DNA of 64,000 bases, taken from the NCBI GenBank assembly GCA_041166745.1, contig JBEEGH010000022.1:1-64000 (forward strand), read 5' to 3'. Numbering within the stretch: the stretch's first letter is position 1; every line of letters begins with the position of its first letter. Positions 25,950-34,808 of the stretch are shown here, in pieces. Origin of the DNA: DASUCS01 sp041166745. Lineage in GTDB: Bacteria; Actinomycetota; Acidimicrobiia; Acidimicrobiales; JACDCH01. The notes beneath the pieces are model-generated. The model had not been told where the DNA came from and did no database searches. It saw nothing but the letters and a program-made list of their open reading frames with translations. A program made the translations under genes and the position numbers.

Positions 25950-27059
25950 ATGGGCGATGCAGTGGAACGCTGGCGAAGCATCGATTGCGGCGCAGTCACG
26001 CCGTTCGAGAACGCGGCAGTCATGCCGGTGCTCAGCCGTGAAGTGGCCGGCGGCGCCGACCCGATCGCGGTCACCTCGGTCTGGGGCCAGACCCATCTGA
26101 ACGTCGGTTGGTTCGACGACGTCGACTCGACGCTCGACCTCGACGCCTGCGAACGGCTCGGCGTGGCCGTCATCCGGCGTCCGCTGTACGGCGGCGGCAC
26201 CGCGTTCTACGACGCCGGTTGCGCGCTGATGTGGGGCTTCCTGCTCCCGAAGGAGCGCTACGCCGACCTCGACGCGGAGCTCATGCGCTTCCAACCGGTG
26301 GTACTGGCCGCGCTCGCCGAGATCGGATTGGGTGAGGTCGTCTTCGAAGGATCGAGCGACCTGCGATGGCAGGGCCGCAAGCTCGGAGCGCTGACGGCGC
26401 AAGACGTGATCGCCTGCAATTCGGTCGGCGGCTTCCTCAACATCAAGCCCCCGAACCTCGATCTCTACCTCGAGGTGGTTCGCGTTCCCGACGACAAGTT
26501 CAAGGACAAGGTCGTCAAGGACATGCGGGAGTACGTGTGCACGGCTGAGCAGGTCGCGGGCCGGCCGGTTTCGTACGAGCAGTTCCGCGACGCGCTGCTC
26601 GTCGCACTGAAAGACGCCGGCATCGAGCTCGAAACCAGTGAGTTGACCGACGGCGAGCGGTACGGCCTCACGAAGGTCGGCGCCAAGATCTCCAATCCCG
26701 AGATGGTGCGGCGCATCTCGTCCGAGCGGTTCTCCCGAGAAGCGCCCGCGGGCGCACAGGTCGGGTTCGGGAATCACAAGGGACGCAAGCTCTGCCGCGC
26801 CGGTGTCGCCGTCGACCCGAGCGGCTCGATCGTCGCCGCCATGATGGCGGGCGACATGCATGTGAGCCCGCCCGACACCATGGACCGCATCGCGGTCGCG
26901 TTGGTCGGCGCTGATGCAAACGATGCCGACGAGTTGCGCAGTCGCATCTCGTCGATCTTCGACGGCGACGACGTGCATCAAGCTGAAGCGAACATGGGCG
27001 TCACGACAGACGATCTGTTGGCGGCCGTGGAGAAGGCGGTGGCCACAGCATGCAAGTGA
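25950..27059 (+). CDS. lipoate--protein ligase A family protein with C-terminal extension
   Basis: A 369-residue protein. Residues about 35-240 form a biotin/lipoate ligase (BPL/LPL) domain: RRPLYGGGTAFYDAGCALMW corresponds to the RRxxGGGxVxH motif, and WQGRKLGALTAQ carries the conserved Lys. The last 120 residues (from VGAKISNPEMVRR) form an extra domain with FGNHKGRKLCRAGV that resembles the LplA C-terminal lobe. In the motif the final His is replaced by Tyr, as in some paralogues. It may lipoylate or octanoylate a dedicated carrier. First gene of an operon with an SDR, a Zn-alcohol dehydrogenase and a dienelactone hydrolase. Confidence 0.8.
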   Translation: MGDAVERWRSIDCGAVTPFENAAVMPVLSREVAGGADPIAVTSVWGQTHLNVGWFDDVDSTLDLDACERLGVAVIRRPLYGGGTAFYDAGCALMWGFLLPKERYADLDAELMRFQPVVLAALAEIGLGEVVFEGSSDLRWQGRKLGALTAQDVIACNSVGGFLNIKPPNLDLYLEVVRVPDDKFKDKVVKDMREYVCTAEQVAGRPVSYEQFRDALLVALKDAGIELETSELTDGERYGLTKVGAKISNPEMVRRISSERFSREAPAGAQVGFGNHKGRKLCRAGVAVDPSGSIVAAMMAGDMHVSPPDTMDRIAVALVGADANDADELRSRISSIFDGDDVHQAEANMGVTTDDLLAAVEKAVATACK

Positions 27060-27832
27060 CCGACGGAACCACCGTGCTCGTCACCGGGGCCTCTTCCGGC
27101 ATCGGGGCGGCGCTTGCACCGATGCTGGCGGAACGCGGCGCGACGGTCGGCGTGGTGGCTCGACGCGAAGACCGACTGCGCGAAGTGCTCGCGCAGTGCA
27201 AGGGCGAAGGACATCGCTTCTGGACCGCCGACCTCGGTGATCCCGTCGTCGCCGAGCGGGTGGCGATCGAGGCGTGGGATGCGTTCGGCCACCTCGACGT
27301 GATCGTGCACAACGCCGCCATCCCGAAGCGTCGCAAGGTGCAAGAGCTGACCGTGCCCGAGCTCGACAACGTGATGGCCGTGAACTTCTTCGCACCGGCA
27401 CGGATGACGATGGCGATCCTCCCGCGCATGCTCGAGCGCGACGCCGGCGTCGTCGTCAACGTGTCGAGTCTCGGCGGACGCCTCGGCATCGCTCACGAAG
27501 CGTCGTACTGCGCCAGCAAGTTCGCGCTGTGCGGCTGGAGCGAATCCATGGCCATCGACCTCTGGGACACGGGCGTCGACGTGCGGCTGATCATCCCGGG
27601 GCCGATCGACACCGAGATCTGGGACCTGCCCGACAACGACGACCCGCTCTACCACGGACCCTTCGAGCCACCGGAGTCGGTGGCGGCCGACATCATCAAG
27701 GCCATCGAGGGCGACCGTTTCGAGACGTACAGCCCCGACATGAAAGACATCGCCGCCTTCAAGACCACCGACATCGACGTCTTCCTCGAGGGCGTGGCCG
27801 CGATGACGAAAGAGCAACAGAAGGAGCCGTAG
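27050..27832 (+). CDS. SDR family oxidoreductase
   Basis: A 260-residue SDR with VTGASSGIGAALAPML, HNAAIPKRRK, VVNVSSLGGRLG and the catalytic YCASKFALCGW. The end lacks the usual glycine-rich closing segment and instead has a charged tail, as in a subgroup of SDRs acting on lipids. Its ATG overlaps the ligase gene by 10 bases and its TAG shares a base with the GTG of the next gene, showing tight coupling. Confidence 0.87.
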   Translation: MQVTDGTTVLVTGASSGIGAALAPMLAERGATVGVVARREDRLREVLAQCKGEGHRFWTADLGDPVVAERVAIEAWDAFGHLDVIVHNAAIPKRRKVQELTVPELDNVMAVNFFAPARMTMAILPRMLERDAGVVVNVSSLGGRLGIAHEASYCASKFALCGWSESMAIDLWDTGVDVRLIIPGPIDTEIWDLPDNDDPLYHGPFEPPESVAADIIKAIEGDRFETYSPDMKDIAAFKTTDIDVFLEGVAAMTKEQQKEP

Positions 27833-29088
27833 TGAAAGCGCTCGTCTTCGGTGAGTTCCCGGATCCGATGCCGCCGCAGCCCCCTGAGGATGCGCCACGG
27901 TTGGTGAAACATCTGGCTTCGACGCCGATGTCGCTCATCGAGATAGACGAGCCGAAGCTGCTCGGCCGCGACTGGGCCGTGATCCGCCCCCGCCTGACCG
28001 GCGTCTGTGGCTCGGACACGAAGCAGGTGTTGATGGACTTCGAGGGCGCCGAGGACAGCCCGATGACGGCGTTCATCTCGTTCCCACAGGTGCTCGGCCA
28101 CGAGGTGGTCGCCACCGTCGACGAGATCGGTCCCGACGTCGAGGGCATCGAGCGCGGGCAGCGCGTCGTGCTGAACCCGTGGCTCTCGTGCGGACCGCGG
28201 GGCATCACGCCCGTGTGCCCGTCGTGCGAAGTCGGCGACTGGAGCATGTGCTTCCACTTCCACGACGGCCGTCTGGCGCCTGGCATCCACACTGGCAACT
28301 CGTCCGACGCCACCGGCGGGTTCGCGGAGCTCGTCCCCGCGCATCAGCACATGATGATTCCCGTACCCGACGGCGTATCCGACGAGGTCGCCGTGCTCGC
28401 CGATCCGTTCGCAGTGTCGTTGCATGCGATCACTCGCAATCCACCACCGCGCGACGGGCGAGCGGTCGTGTACGGAGCGGGCGCGCTCGGAACGTGCGCT
28501 ACGGCGATCTTGCGCAGCCTCTACCCCGATGTCGAGGTTGCGACGATCGCCGCGTGGGACGCGCAAGCCACGCTGGCGGAAAAGCTCGGCGCCACCGTGT
28601 TCCGGCCCGAGCCGCGCCTACAACTCATCGAGCAACTCGCCGAGTGGTCCGGTGGAGTGCTCCGCACACCGTGGGACGGGCTGCCGGTCTGCTACCCCGG
28701 TTTCATCGACGTCGTCTACGACACCATCGGCGCGGCATCGACGTTCGAGGTCGACATGCGGGTGCTCAAGGCGCGCGGCACGATGGTGCAGCTCGGGCTG
28801 TCGTCGTGGGAGCGAGGCGAGTTCACGCCGCTGTACTTCAAGGAGATCCGCTGGATCGGCTCGAACGCGTTCGGTTTCGAAGAGGTCGAAGGCGTCAGCA
28901 AGCACGGCATCGCCCATTACCTCGACATGGCCGCCAGCGGCCGCATCGACCTCACCGGCATGCTCACCCACACATTCGTGCTCGACGAGTGGCGTGAGGC
29001 GTGGAGCACGCTCATCAACCAAGAGTCCACCGGTGCCATCAAGGTCGCATTCGACTTCCGCGACCAACCGGTGCACGTGCCAGGCTGA
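27832..29088 (+). CDS. zinc-dependent medium-chain alcohol dehydrogenase
   Basis: A 418-residue MDR-family dehydrogenase. GVCGSDTKQV and GHEVVATVDEIG hold catalytic Zn ligands. The segment CPSCEVGDWSMC gives part of the structural zinc lobe. YGAGALGTCATAIL is the nucleotide-binding loop. It is larger than usual (about 350) because of an inserted loop after WLSCGPRG. AAGGAG stands 5 bases before the GTG at 27832. It should oxidise an alcohol formed in the pathway of this operon. Confidence 0.87.
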   Translation: MKALVFGEFPDPMPPQPPEDAPRLVKHLASTPMSLIEIDEPKLLGRDWAVIRPRLTGVCGSDTKQVLMDFEGAEDSPMTAFISFPQVLGHEVVATVDEIGPDVEGIERGQRVVLNPWLSCGPRGITPVCPSCEVGDWSMCFHFHDGRLAPGIHTGNSSDATGGFAELVPAHQHMMIPVPDGVSDEVAVLADPFAVSLHAITRNPPPRDGRAVVYGAGALGTCATAILRSLYPDVEVATIAAWDAQATLAEKLGATVFRPEPRLQLIEQLAEWSGGVLRTPWDGLPVCYPGFIDVVYDTIGAASTFEVDMRVLKARGTMVQLGLSSWERGEFTPLYFKEIRWIGSNAFGFEEVEGVSKHGIAHYLDMAASGRIDLTGMLTHTFVLDEWREAWSTLINQESTGAIKVAFDFRDQPVHVPG

Positions 29089-29092
29089 CGTC

Positions 29093-29815
29093 ATGCCCTC
29101 CACCCGTACCGAGAACATCACCGCGGCTGACGGCGGACAATTCAGCGGGCATCTCACCGTGCCCGACAGCGGCGGCGGCCCCGGCGTCCTGCTGCTGCAA
29201 GAGATCTTCGGAGTCGGCGACTTCCTCACGTCGAAGGCCAACGATCTGGCAGAGCTCGGCTATGTCGTGCTGTGCCCCGACGTGTTCTGGCGCGTGCAGC
29301 CCGGCATCGCGCTGGCCCACGACGAGGCCGCGCTCGGCGAGGCGTTCGGCTACATGACGCGCTACATGGAAGAGGTTCCCGACGAGACGAAGATCTCCGA
29401 CCTCGGAGGCGCTCTCGATCATCTCCGTTCACTGCCCGAGGTCGGCGGCCAGAAGGTGGCGGCGATGGGCTACTGCCTCGGTGGCATGCTCGCCTACATG
29501 GTGGCCTGCCGCTACGAGCCCGACGCCGCCGTTTCGTACTACGGGTCGTCGATCGCCGACCGTCTCGCCGAAGCCGAGAACCTCACCTGCCCGATCATGT
29601 TCCACTTCGGTGGCAACGATCCGTTCATTCCCAACGAGCAGGTCGACGCGATCCGCGCCCATCTCGATGATCGCGACTCCGTCGAGATCCATGTGCAACA
29701 CCAGGCGGGTCACGCGTTCGAGAACTTCCTCGGCGCGCAGTTCCACGACCCCACCGCTGCGGCCGTGTCGTGGCCGCTGACCGTCGACTTCCTCGAGCGC
29801 GAACTGCGTGGCTGA
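29093..29815 (+). CDS. dienelactone hydrolase family protein
   Basis: A 240-residue alpha/beta hydrolase of the dienelactone hydrolase type. The nucleophile is Cys in MGYCLGG, the acid lies near FGGNDPFIP and the His in HQAGHAFENF; ILLLQEIFG-type residues (LLLQEIFGVGD) form the oxyanion region. It would open a lactone or hydrolyse an ester in ring-cleavage or lipid catabolism. It starts 4 bases after the alcohol dehydrogenase stop. Confidence 0.88.
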   Translation: MPSTRTENITAADGGQFSGHLTVPDSGGGPGVLLLQEIFGVGDFLTSKANDLAELGYVVLCPDVFWRVQPGIALAHDEAALGEAFGYMTRYMEEVPDETKISDLGGALDHLRSLPEVGGQKVAAMGYCLGGMLAYMVACRYEPDAAVSYYGSSIADRLAEAENLTCPIMFHFGGNDPFIPNEQVDAIRAHLDDRDSVEIHVQHQAGHAFENFLGAQFHDPTAAAVSWPLTVDFLERELRG

Positions 29816-29956
29816 CGATCGTTCGCACATGAAGCTCGCGACCGTCGCCTCAGTGGACGCGCGCTGATCGGTCACGCGCTCGCCGCCGCTCCGCGCCGAG
29901 ACGATCTCGTCGTCGACGAATCAGGGCGATGGTCGAGCTCGACGCTGGAAGGTCAG

Positions 29957-31258
29957 GTGGCGGCGGTCGCCGGCGGATTGCGAGACCGCAGCGTCGAGGC
30001 CGGCGATGCCGTGTGTTGGCAACTCCCCAACAGTGTCGACGCCGTCCTCTTGTACCGCGCGTGCTGGCGACTCGGCGCCATCGCCGCACCCATCCATCAC
30101 CTGGCCGGGGCGGCAGACGTCGAACGCATCGTCGGCGCGGTCAAGCCCCGCGTCGTGATCGAGCGGCCGCTCCCGCTCGGCGACTCCATCGACGAGGCCG
30201 GCGCCGCCGACGACGACCGCCCGGCGGTCGTGCTCTTCACCTCGGGTTCGAGCGGCGCGCCGAAGGGCGTGATCCACACCGGCAGCCGCCTCGCCTACAA
30301 GGCCCGCCTCATGGCGGAGGTGCACGGCCTGACGCCGGACGACGCCATCCTCATGCCGGCCCCGCTCGCTCACATCTCCGGTCTGCTCAACGGGGTCACG
30401 GTGCCGGGCGTGGTCCCGATGAAGACCGTGCTGATGGCGAGGTGGGATCCGTCACAGGCGTTGCGGCTGATCGAGCAGGAGCGGATCACGTTCATGATCG
30501 GACCACCGACCTTCTTCGTCAGCTTGATGGATGCGCCGGGATTCTCGCCGCGCGCGGTCGAGAGCCTGCGCTTGGTGTCCTCCGGCGGCGCGGGCGTCAC
30601 GCCGGCATTCGTCGCATCCGCGAGCGCGGCCTTGGGTTGTGTCGTGAAGCGCACCTACGGATCAACCGAGGCACCGACGATCACCACCAGCCAGCCGGGA
30701 GACGATCCGGAGAAGGCTCGAACGACCGACGGCCGTGGCACTGGCTCGGTCGAGATCCGGATCGATCAGGCATCCGGCGAGGTACAGGCGCGTGGGCCCG
30801 AGCTCTTCGTCGGCTACCTCGATCCCGCGCAGACGGCGGCCGCGAAGACCGACGACGGTTGGTTCCGCACCGGCGACATCGGGCGTCTCGACGACGGTTG
30901 GCTCACGATCACCGGACGCTTGAAGGACATCGTCATCCGCGGCGGCGAGAACATCGCGACCGCCGAGATCGAAGGTGTGCTCGAGGCTCATCCGTCGGTC
31001 CGTCAAGCCGTCGCGGTCGGCGTTCCCCACGAACGACTCGGCGAGCAAGTCGTGGCCTTCGTCTCGGTGGCGCCAGGCACGCTCTTCGATCTCGACGAGT
31101 GCCGGCGTTGGTTCGAATCGCAAGGGGTTGCCCGTTTCAAGACACCAGAGCGAGTTGTGGTCGTCGACGAGCTTCCGCTGATGGCTGCGGGCAAGCCCGA
31201 TCGAGACGCTCTCCGGCGCTCGATCACCCGTGAACCGAGCGGCCTCGATCAGCGTTGA
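29957..31258 (+). CDS. AMP-dependent acyl-CoA ligase (start uncertain)
   Basis: At least 433 residues of an ANL ligase with intact motifs: LFTSGSSGAPKGVIHTG, RTYGSTEAPTITT, RTGDIGRLDDGWLTITGRLKD, GGENIATAEIE and the catalytic Lys in MAAGKPDRDALRR. GTG 29957 is the first normal start, but coherent family-like sequence (LIGHALAAAPRRDDLVVDES and on) continues in frame upstream to about 29864, where only CTG is available. An ATG at 29829 in another frame encodes MKLATVASVDAR and ends right there. So the true N-terminus may begin at 29829 with a 1-base frame error near 29864. Confidence 0.82.
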   Translation: MAAVAGGLRDRSVEAGDAVCWQLPNSVDAVLLYRACWRLGAIAAPIHHLAGAADVERIVGAVKPRVVIERPLPLGDSIDEAGAADDDRPAVVLFTSGSSGAPKGVIHTGSRLAYKARLMAEVHGLTPDDAILMPAPLAHISGLLNGVTVPGVVPMKTVLMARWDPSQALRLIEQERITFMIGPPTFFVSLMDAPGFSPRAVESLRLVSSGGAGVTPAFVASASAALGCVVKRTYGSTEAPTITTSQPGDDPEKARTTDGRGTGSVEIRIDQASGEVQARGPELFVGYLDPAQTAAAKTDDGWFRTGDIGRLDDGWLTITGRLKDIVIRGGENIATAEIEGVLEAHPSVRQAVAVGVPHERLGEQVVAFVSVAPGTLFDLDECRRWFESQGVARFKTPERVVVVDELPLMAAGKPDRDALRRSITREPSGLDQR

Positions 31259-31328
31259 TCGACAGGGTCAGTACGACCACAGCCAAGACGAGATTGACGG
31301 TCACGATGACGACCAGCAGGGCGACCAT
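31224..31328 (-). CDS. possible 34-residue single-pass membrane protein
   Basis: The minus strand reads MVALLVVIVTVNLVLAVVVL and then a short polar tail SINADRGRSVHG: one strong transmembrane helix. It overlaps the end of the ligase gene by 35 bases on the opposite strand and lies downstream of the acyl-CoA dehydrogenase at 31388. No clear ribosome site is present, so this is only a candidate. Confidence 0.3.
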   Translation of the reverse strand: MVALLVVIVTVNLVLAVVVLTLSINADRGRSVHG

Positions 31329-31387
31329 GCAGCATGGGTTGCCCGAAGTGGCGCCGGCTCATCCCCCCGGTACACGTTCTCGACGTC

Positions 31388-32389
31388 TCAGAGGACGGAC
31401 TCGCCTGCTTCGACGCGAGGACGGAGGAGCTCAGTGAGACGCGTCCGGTGCACGACCGCGTCACCGAACGCGAGTTGATCGAGTTGGGCGCGCTTCAAGA
31501 ACAGATGCACGTCGTGCTCCCACGTGAAACCGATACCCCCGTGCACCTGTAGCGCGGACCCGGCGACGCGTTTCGACGCGTCGGAGCACCACGCTTTCGC
31601 GGTCGACGCCGCGACAGAGGCGTCCGGATGGTTGGCCGCGATGCACCACGCCGCGTAGTACACGGCCGACCGCATGCCCTCCACGTCGACCAGCATGTCG
31701 GCCAAGCGATGTTTCACGGCCTGGAAGCTGCCGATCGGCTTGTCGAACTGCACTCGGTCCTTGGCGTACTCCACCGACAGGTCGAGCAATCGCTGGGCAC
31801 CGCCGAGCAGCTCGGCTGCATACGCCATCGAACCGCGATCGACGAACCCACGAACGGCGTCGACCCCACCCAGCACCGTCGCGTCGCCGACCGACGGATC
31901 GAGCCAGCCGACCTCACGAGTCACGTCCATCGCCGGTTCACGCGTCACACTCGGCACAAGTGCGACGAGCTCCTCGCCTCGTACGCACACGGCCACTGCC
32001 GCCGATGGCGCATACGGCACGACCTCGCGTGCGCCCGACGCGGCGACGCACGCGATCGTGTCGCCGTTCAGCAACGGCTCCGCCCAGTCGGTGCCGCTCA
32101 ACGCGTCGAGGGCAACGATCTGTTGGAGGATCGGTGCGGGGGCGACGTGGGCGCCGACCTCCTCGAGCAACACGGCGACCTCGACCCAGCCGAGTCCGAC
32201 ACCGCCGGCATCTTCTGCCACGGCGATGCCGGTCCAACCCTGGTCGACCATCGCCTTCCACAGTTCGGAGTCCCACGGCGACTCTGCGGCGAACATCGCG
32301 CGAACCTGCGCGGACGTGCTGCGTCCGTCGAGCAACTCACGCGCCGCCGCTCGCAGGGCCTGCTGATCGTCGTTCAGCTCGAAATCCAC
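31388..32389 (-). CDS. acyl-CoA dehydrogenase
   Basis: A 333-residue, short-form acyl-CoA dehydrogenase. VDFELNDDQQALRAAARELL opens the protein; DQGWTGIAVAEDAGGVGLGW and LEEVGAHVAPAP follow the usual N-terminal helical domain, and ALQVHGGIGFTWEHDVHLFLKRA lies near the end. The middle beta domain is shorter than in classic enzymes, as in the small partner of hetero-tetrameric (alpha2beta2) actinobacterial steroid/fatty-acid dehydrogenases. GTG 32389 has GGTGGAG just upstream. It is divergent from a second acyl-CoA dehydrogenase across an operator, so the two probably form one enzyme. Confidence 0.87.
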   Translation of the reverse strand: MDFELNDDQQALRAAARELLDGRSTSAQVRAMFAAESPWDSELWKAMVDQGWTGIAVAEDAGGVGLGWVEVAVLLEEVGAHVAPAPILQQIVALDALSGTDWAEPLLNGDTIACVAASGAREVVPYAPSAAVAVCVRGEELVALVPSVTREPAMDVTREVGWLDPSVGDATVLGGVDAVRGFVDRGSMAYAAELLGGAQRLLDLSVEYAKDRVQFDKPIGSFQAVKHRLADMLVDVEGMRSAVYYAAWCIAANHPDASVAASTAKAWCSDASKRVAGSALQVHGGIGFTWEHDVHLFLKRAQLDQLAFGDAVVHRTRLTELLRPRVEAGESVL

Positions 32390-32414
32390 ACACGCTCCAC
32401 CGGGCAAAACGGAA

Positions 32415-32430
32415 CTGACACGGGCGTCAG
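32415..32430. promoter_or_regulatory. CTGAC-N6-GTCAG operator between divergent acyl-CoA dehydrogenase genes
   Basis: CTGACACGGGCGTCAG centred in the 59-base gap between the two start codons. It can control the minus-strand gene and the five-gene plus-strand operon together. Confidence 0.68.
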
Positions 32431-32448
32431 CATACGATCTGGCCTCTC

Positions 32449-33627
32449 ATGGACTTGGCGCCCACCGCCGAACAGAACGAGTTCCGCGCGGAGTGTCGGA
32501 GCTGGCTGCACGAACACCTGCCCTGGGAGTACGGGAAGGGCTTTCCGCCGCGGTTCGACGATCTCGGTGAGGAAGTCGCCTTCCTGCGTACGTGGCAGGA
32601 GAAGCTGGCCACTGCCCGCCTCGTCGGGGTGACGTGGCCGGTCGAGTACGGCGGACGGGCGGCGGGGCCGTTGCATCACTTCATCGTGCAGGAGGAACTG
32701 GCCCGAGCCCGAGCGCCGGAGCTGGTCGGCCGGATCGGCATCAACCTCGTCGGCCCCACATTGCTGGCGCATGCGACACCAGAGCAGCGGACGAGGTGGC
32801 TGCCGAAGATCCTGCGTGCCGACGAGCTGTGGTGTCAGTTGTTCAGCGAGCCGAGTGCCGGCAGCGACCTTGCGAGCGTGACGACGCGAGCGAGGCGCGA
32901 CGGCGAGGGTTGGGTCGTCAACGGACAGAAGGTGTGGACGTCGTACGCGCAATTTGCGGACTGGGGGCTGTGCCTCGCCCGCACGACGCCGCTCGACGAA
33001 GCGCCCAAGCACAAGGGCATCTCCGCGCTCGTCATCGACATGCGCGCGCCCGGTGTCGAAGTGCGGCCGCTCGTGCAGTCGACGGGTGACGCCGAGTTCA
33101 ACGAGGTGTTCTTCGACGACGTCGTCGTGCCCGACGACCAGGTGATCGGCACCGTCAACGACGGTTGGCGAGTGTCGTCATCGACGCTCACGCACGAGCG
33201 CGGCACGAACCCCCGACAGCTCGTACTCCACATCCAGCTGCTGGAGGAGCTGCTCAAGCTCGCGCTCGAGAGCGGCGCGTATGACGACCACCGGCTCGGC
33301 CAGCGGCTGGCGCAGGCGTACGTCGAGGTTCGGCTCTTCCAGTTGCACAACTGGCGATCGCTGTCGCGACTCGAGCATGGTCGCGAGCTCGGGCCGGAGG
33401 GCTCCGCGCTGAAGCTGTACTGGAGTGAGATGAGCAAACGGTTGCACGACACCGCGATGGCCGTGCTCGGGCCGGCGGCGCCACTCTGGCGCGACGCCGC
33501 GGACAATCCTGGTGACGGGCGCTGGCAGCGCAGCTGGCTCTACTACCAGTCGTCGTCGATCTTCGCGGGTACGAACGAGATCCAACGCAACATCATCGGC
33601 GAGCGAGTGCTGGGGCTTCCTCGATGA
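32449..33627 (+). CDS. acyl-CoA dehydrogenase
   Basis: A 392-residue FAD enzyme of the FadE type. WPVEYGGRAAG, CQLFSEPSAGSDLAS and WVVNGQKVWTSYAQFADWGL are the standard beta-domain motifs; the C-terminus GTNEIQRNIIGERVLGLPR ends at the FAD-binding loop. Together with the divergent gene at 31388 it likely forms an alpha2beta2 dehydrogenase as in ChsE-type cholesterol side-chain enzymes. Its TGA overlaps the CoA transferase ATG by 4 bases. First gene of a four-gene operon (dehydrogenase, CoA transferase, DUF35, thiolase-like). Confidence 0.9.
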   Translation: MDLAPTAEQNEFRAECRSWLHEHLPWEYGKGFPPRFDDLGEEVAFLRTWQEKLATARLVGVTWPVEYGGRAAGPLHHFIVQEELARARAPELVGRIGINLVGPTLLAHATPEQRTRWLPKILRADELWCQLFSEPSAGSDLASVTTRARRDGEGWVVNGQKVWTSYAQFADWGLCLARTTPLDEAPKHKGISALVIDMRAPGVEVRPLVQSTGDAEFNEVFFDDVVVPDDQVIGTVNDGWRVSSSTLTHERGTNPRQLVLHIQLLEELLKLALESGAYDDHRLGQRLAQAYVEVRLFQLHNWRSLSRLEHGRELGPEGSALKLYWSEMSKRLHDTAMAVLGPAAPLWRDAADNPGDGRWQRSWLYYQSSSIFAGTNEIQRNIIGERVLGLPR

Positions 33628-34808
33628 GTGGGCCCCTGGCGGGTCTTCGAGTTCTGGATCTCGGGACGCGCATCGCGGCGCCGTTCTGCGCCGGACAGCT
33701 CGGCGAGATGGGGGCCGAGGTCATCAAGATCGAGCAGCCCGGCAGCGGTGACTTCATGCGCGAGATCGGCCCGTTCAAGGACGGCTACTCGCTGTTCTGG
33801 GCCGTCGAGGGGCGCGGACGCAAGAGCGTCACGCTCGATCTGCGCAAACCGGAGGGCCAAGACCTGTTCCGCCGGCTGGCCGCGACCGCCGACGTCGTCG
33901 TCGAGAACTTCCGTCCGGGGACACTCGAGCGCTGGCACATTGCGCCACCCGACCTCGACCCGCGGCTCGTGGTCGTGCGCATCTCGACGTTCGGCCAGGA
34001 CGGCCCCTTGTCCGAACGGCCCGGTCTCGATCGCGTCGGCATCGGCTTCGGCGGCCTCATGCACCTCACGGGCTACGCCGATCGTCCCCCGGTACGCGTG
34101 GGCGTCACGTTGTCCGATTATCTGACCGGCGTGTTCGCATCGCAGGCGGCCACCGCCGCGCTGTACCGCCGCGACGCGAAGGGCGGTGGTGGTGCGGTGG
34201 TCGACGCCTGTCTGTACGGCGCCGTGCTGCGCATCCTCGAATGGACGTTGGCGGCATACGACCGGCTCGGGGTCGTACGGTCGCGCGAGGGCAATCGGCT
34301 GGCCAACTCCGCGCCGCTCGACAACTACCCGAGTGCCGACGGGAAGTACGTGTGCATCGTTGCCGGCAGCGACGCCAACTTCGCCCGCCTCTGCAAGGCA
34401 ATGGCGCGGCCCGATCTCATCGAGGACCCGCGCTTCGCCCGTCTCGTCGACCGCGCCGAACGCAGCGACGAGATCAACAACCTCGTCGCCGCGTGGACAG
34501 GCACGCTGTCGGCGGCCGACGTCGAGGCCGCCTGTGTCGCTCATGATGTTCCTGTCGCCACCGCGTACACCGCGGTCGACATCTTCGACGACCCACACAT
34601 CGCGGCGCGTGGTGATCTCGTAACGGTCGATGACCCGGTCATCGGCAACACCCGTCAGCAAGCACCCTTCCCGCGCTTCGTCGGCACTCCCGTACAGGCG
34701 CCCAGTGGCGCACCGCTCCTGGGCGCGCACACTCGCGAGGTGTTGTCTTCGCTTCTCGACCTGACCGATGCCGAGCTCGATCGGCTCGCGGCCGAGAGCA
34801 TCACGTGA
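33624..34808 (+). CDS. CoA transferase family III (CaiB/BaiF)
   Basis: A 394-residue family III CoA transferase. PLAGLRVLDLGTRIAAPFC at the start, VVVENFRPGTLERW, and RVGVTLSDYLTGVFASQAA with the expected catalytic Asp in SDY are typical, as is VVDACLYGAVLRILEW. It moves CoA between acyl groups without ATP, which here would activate a catabolic acid such as a steroid or bile-acid-like acid. It overlaps both neighbours by 4 bases. Confidence 0.9.
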   Translation: MSGPLAGLRVLDLGTRIAAPFCAGQLGEMGAEVIKIEQPGSGDFMREIGPFKDGYSLFWAVEGRGRKSVTLDLRKPEGQDLFRRLAATADVVVENFRPGTLERWHIAPPDLDPRLVVVRISTFGQDGPLSERPGLDRVGIGFGGLMHLTGYADRPPVRVGVTLSDYLTGVFASQAATAALYRRDAKGGGGAVVDACLYGAVLRILEWTLAAYDRLGVVRSREGNRLANSAPLDNYPSADGKYVCIVAGSDANFARLCKAMARPDLIEDPRFARLVDRAERSDEINNLVAAWTGTLSAADVEAACVAHDVPVATAYTAVDIFDDPHIAARGDLVTVDDPVIGNTRQQAPFPRFVGTPVQAPSGAPLLGAHTREVLSSLLDLTDAELDRLAAESIT

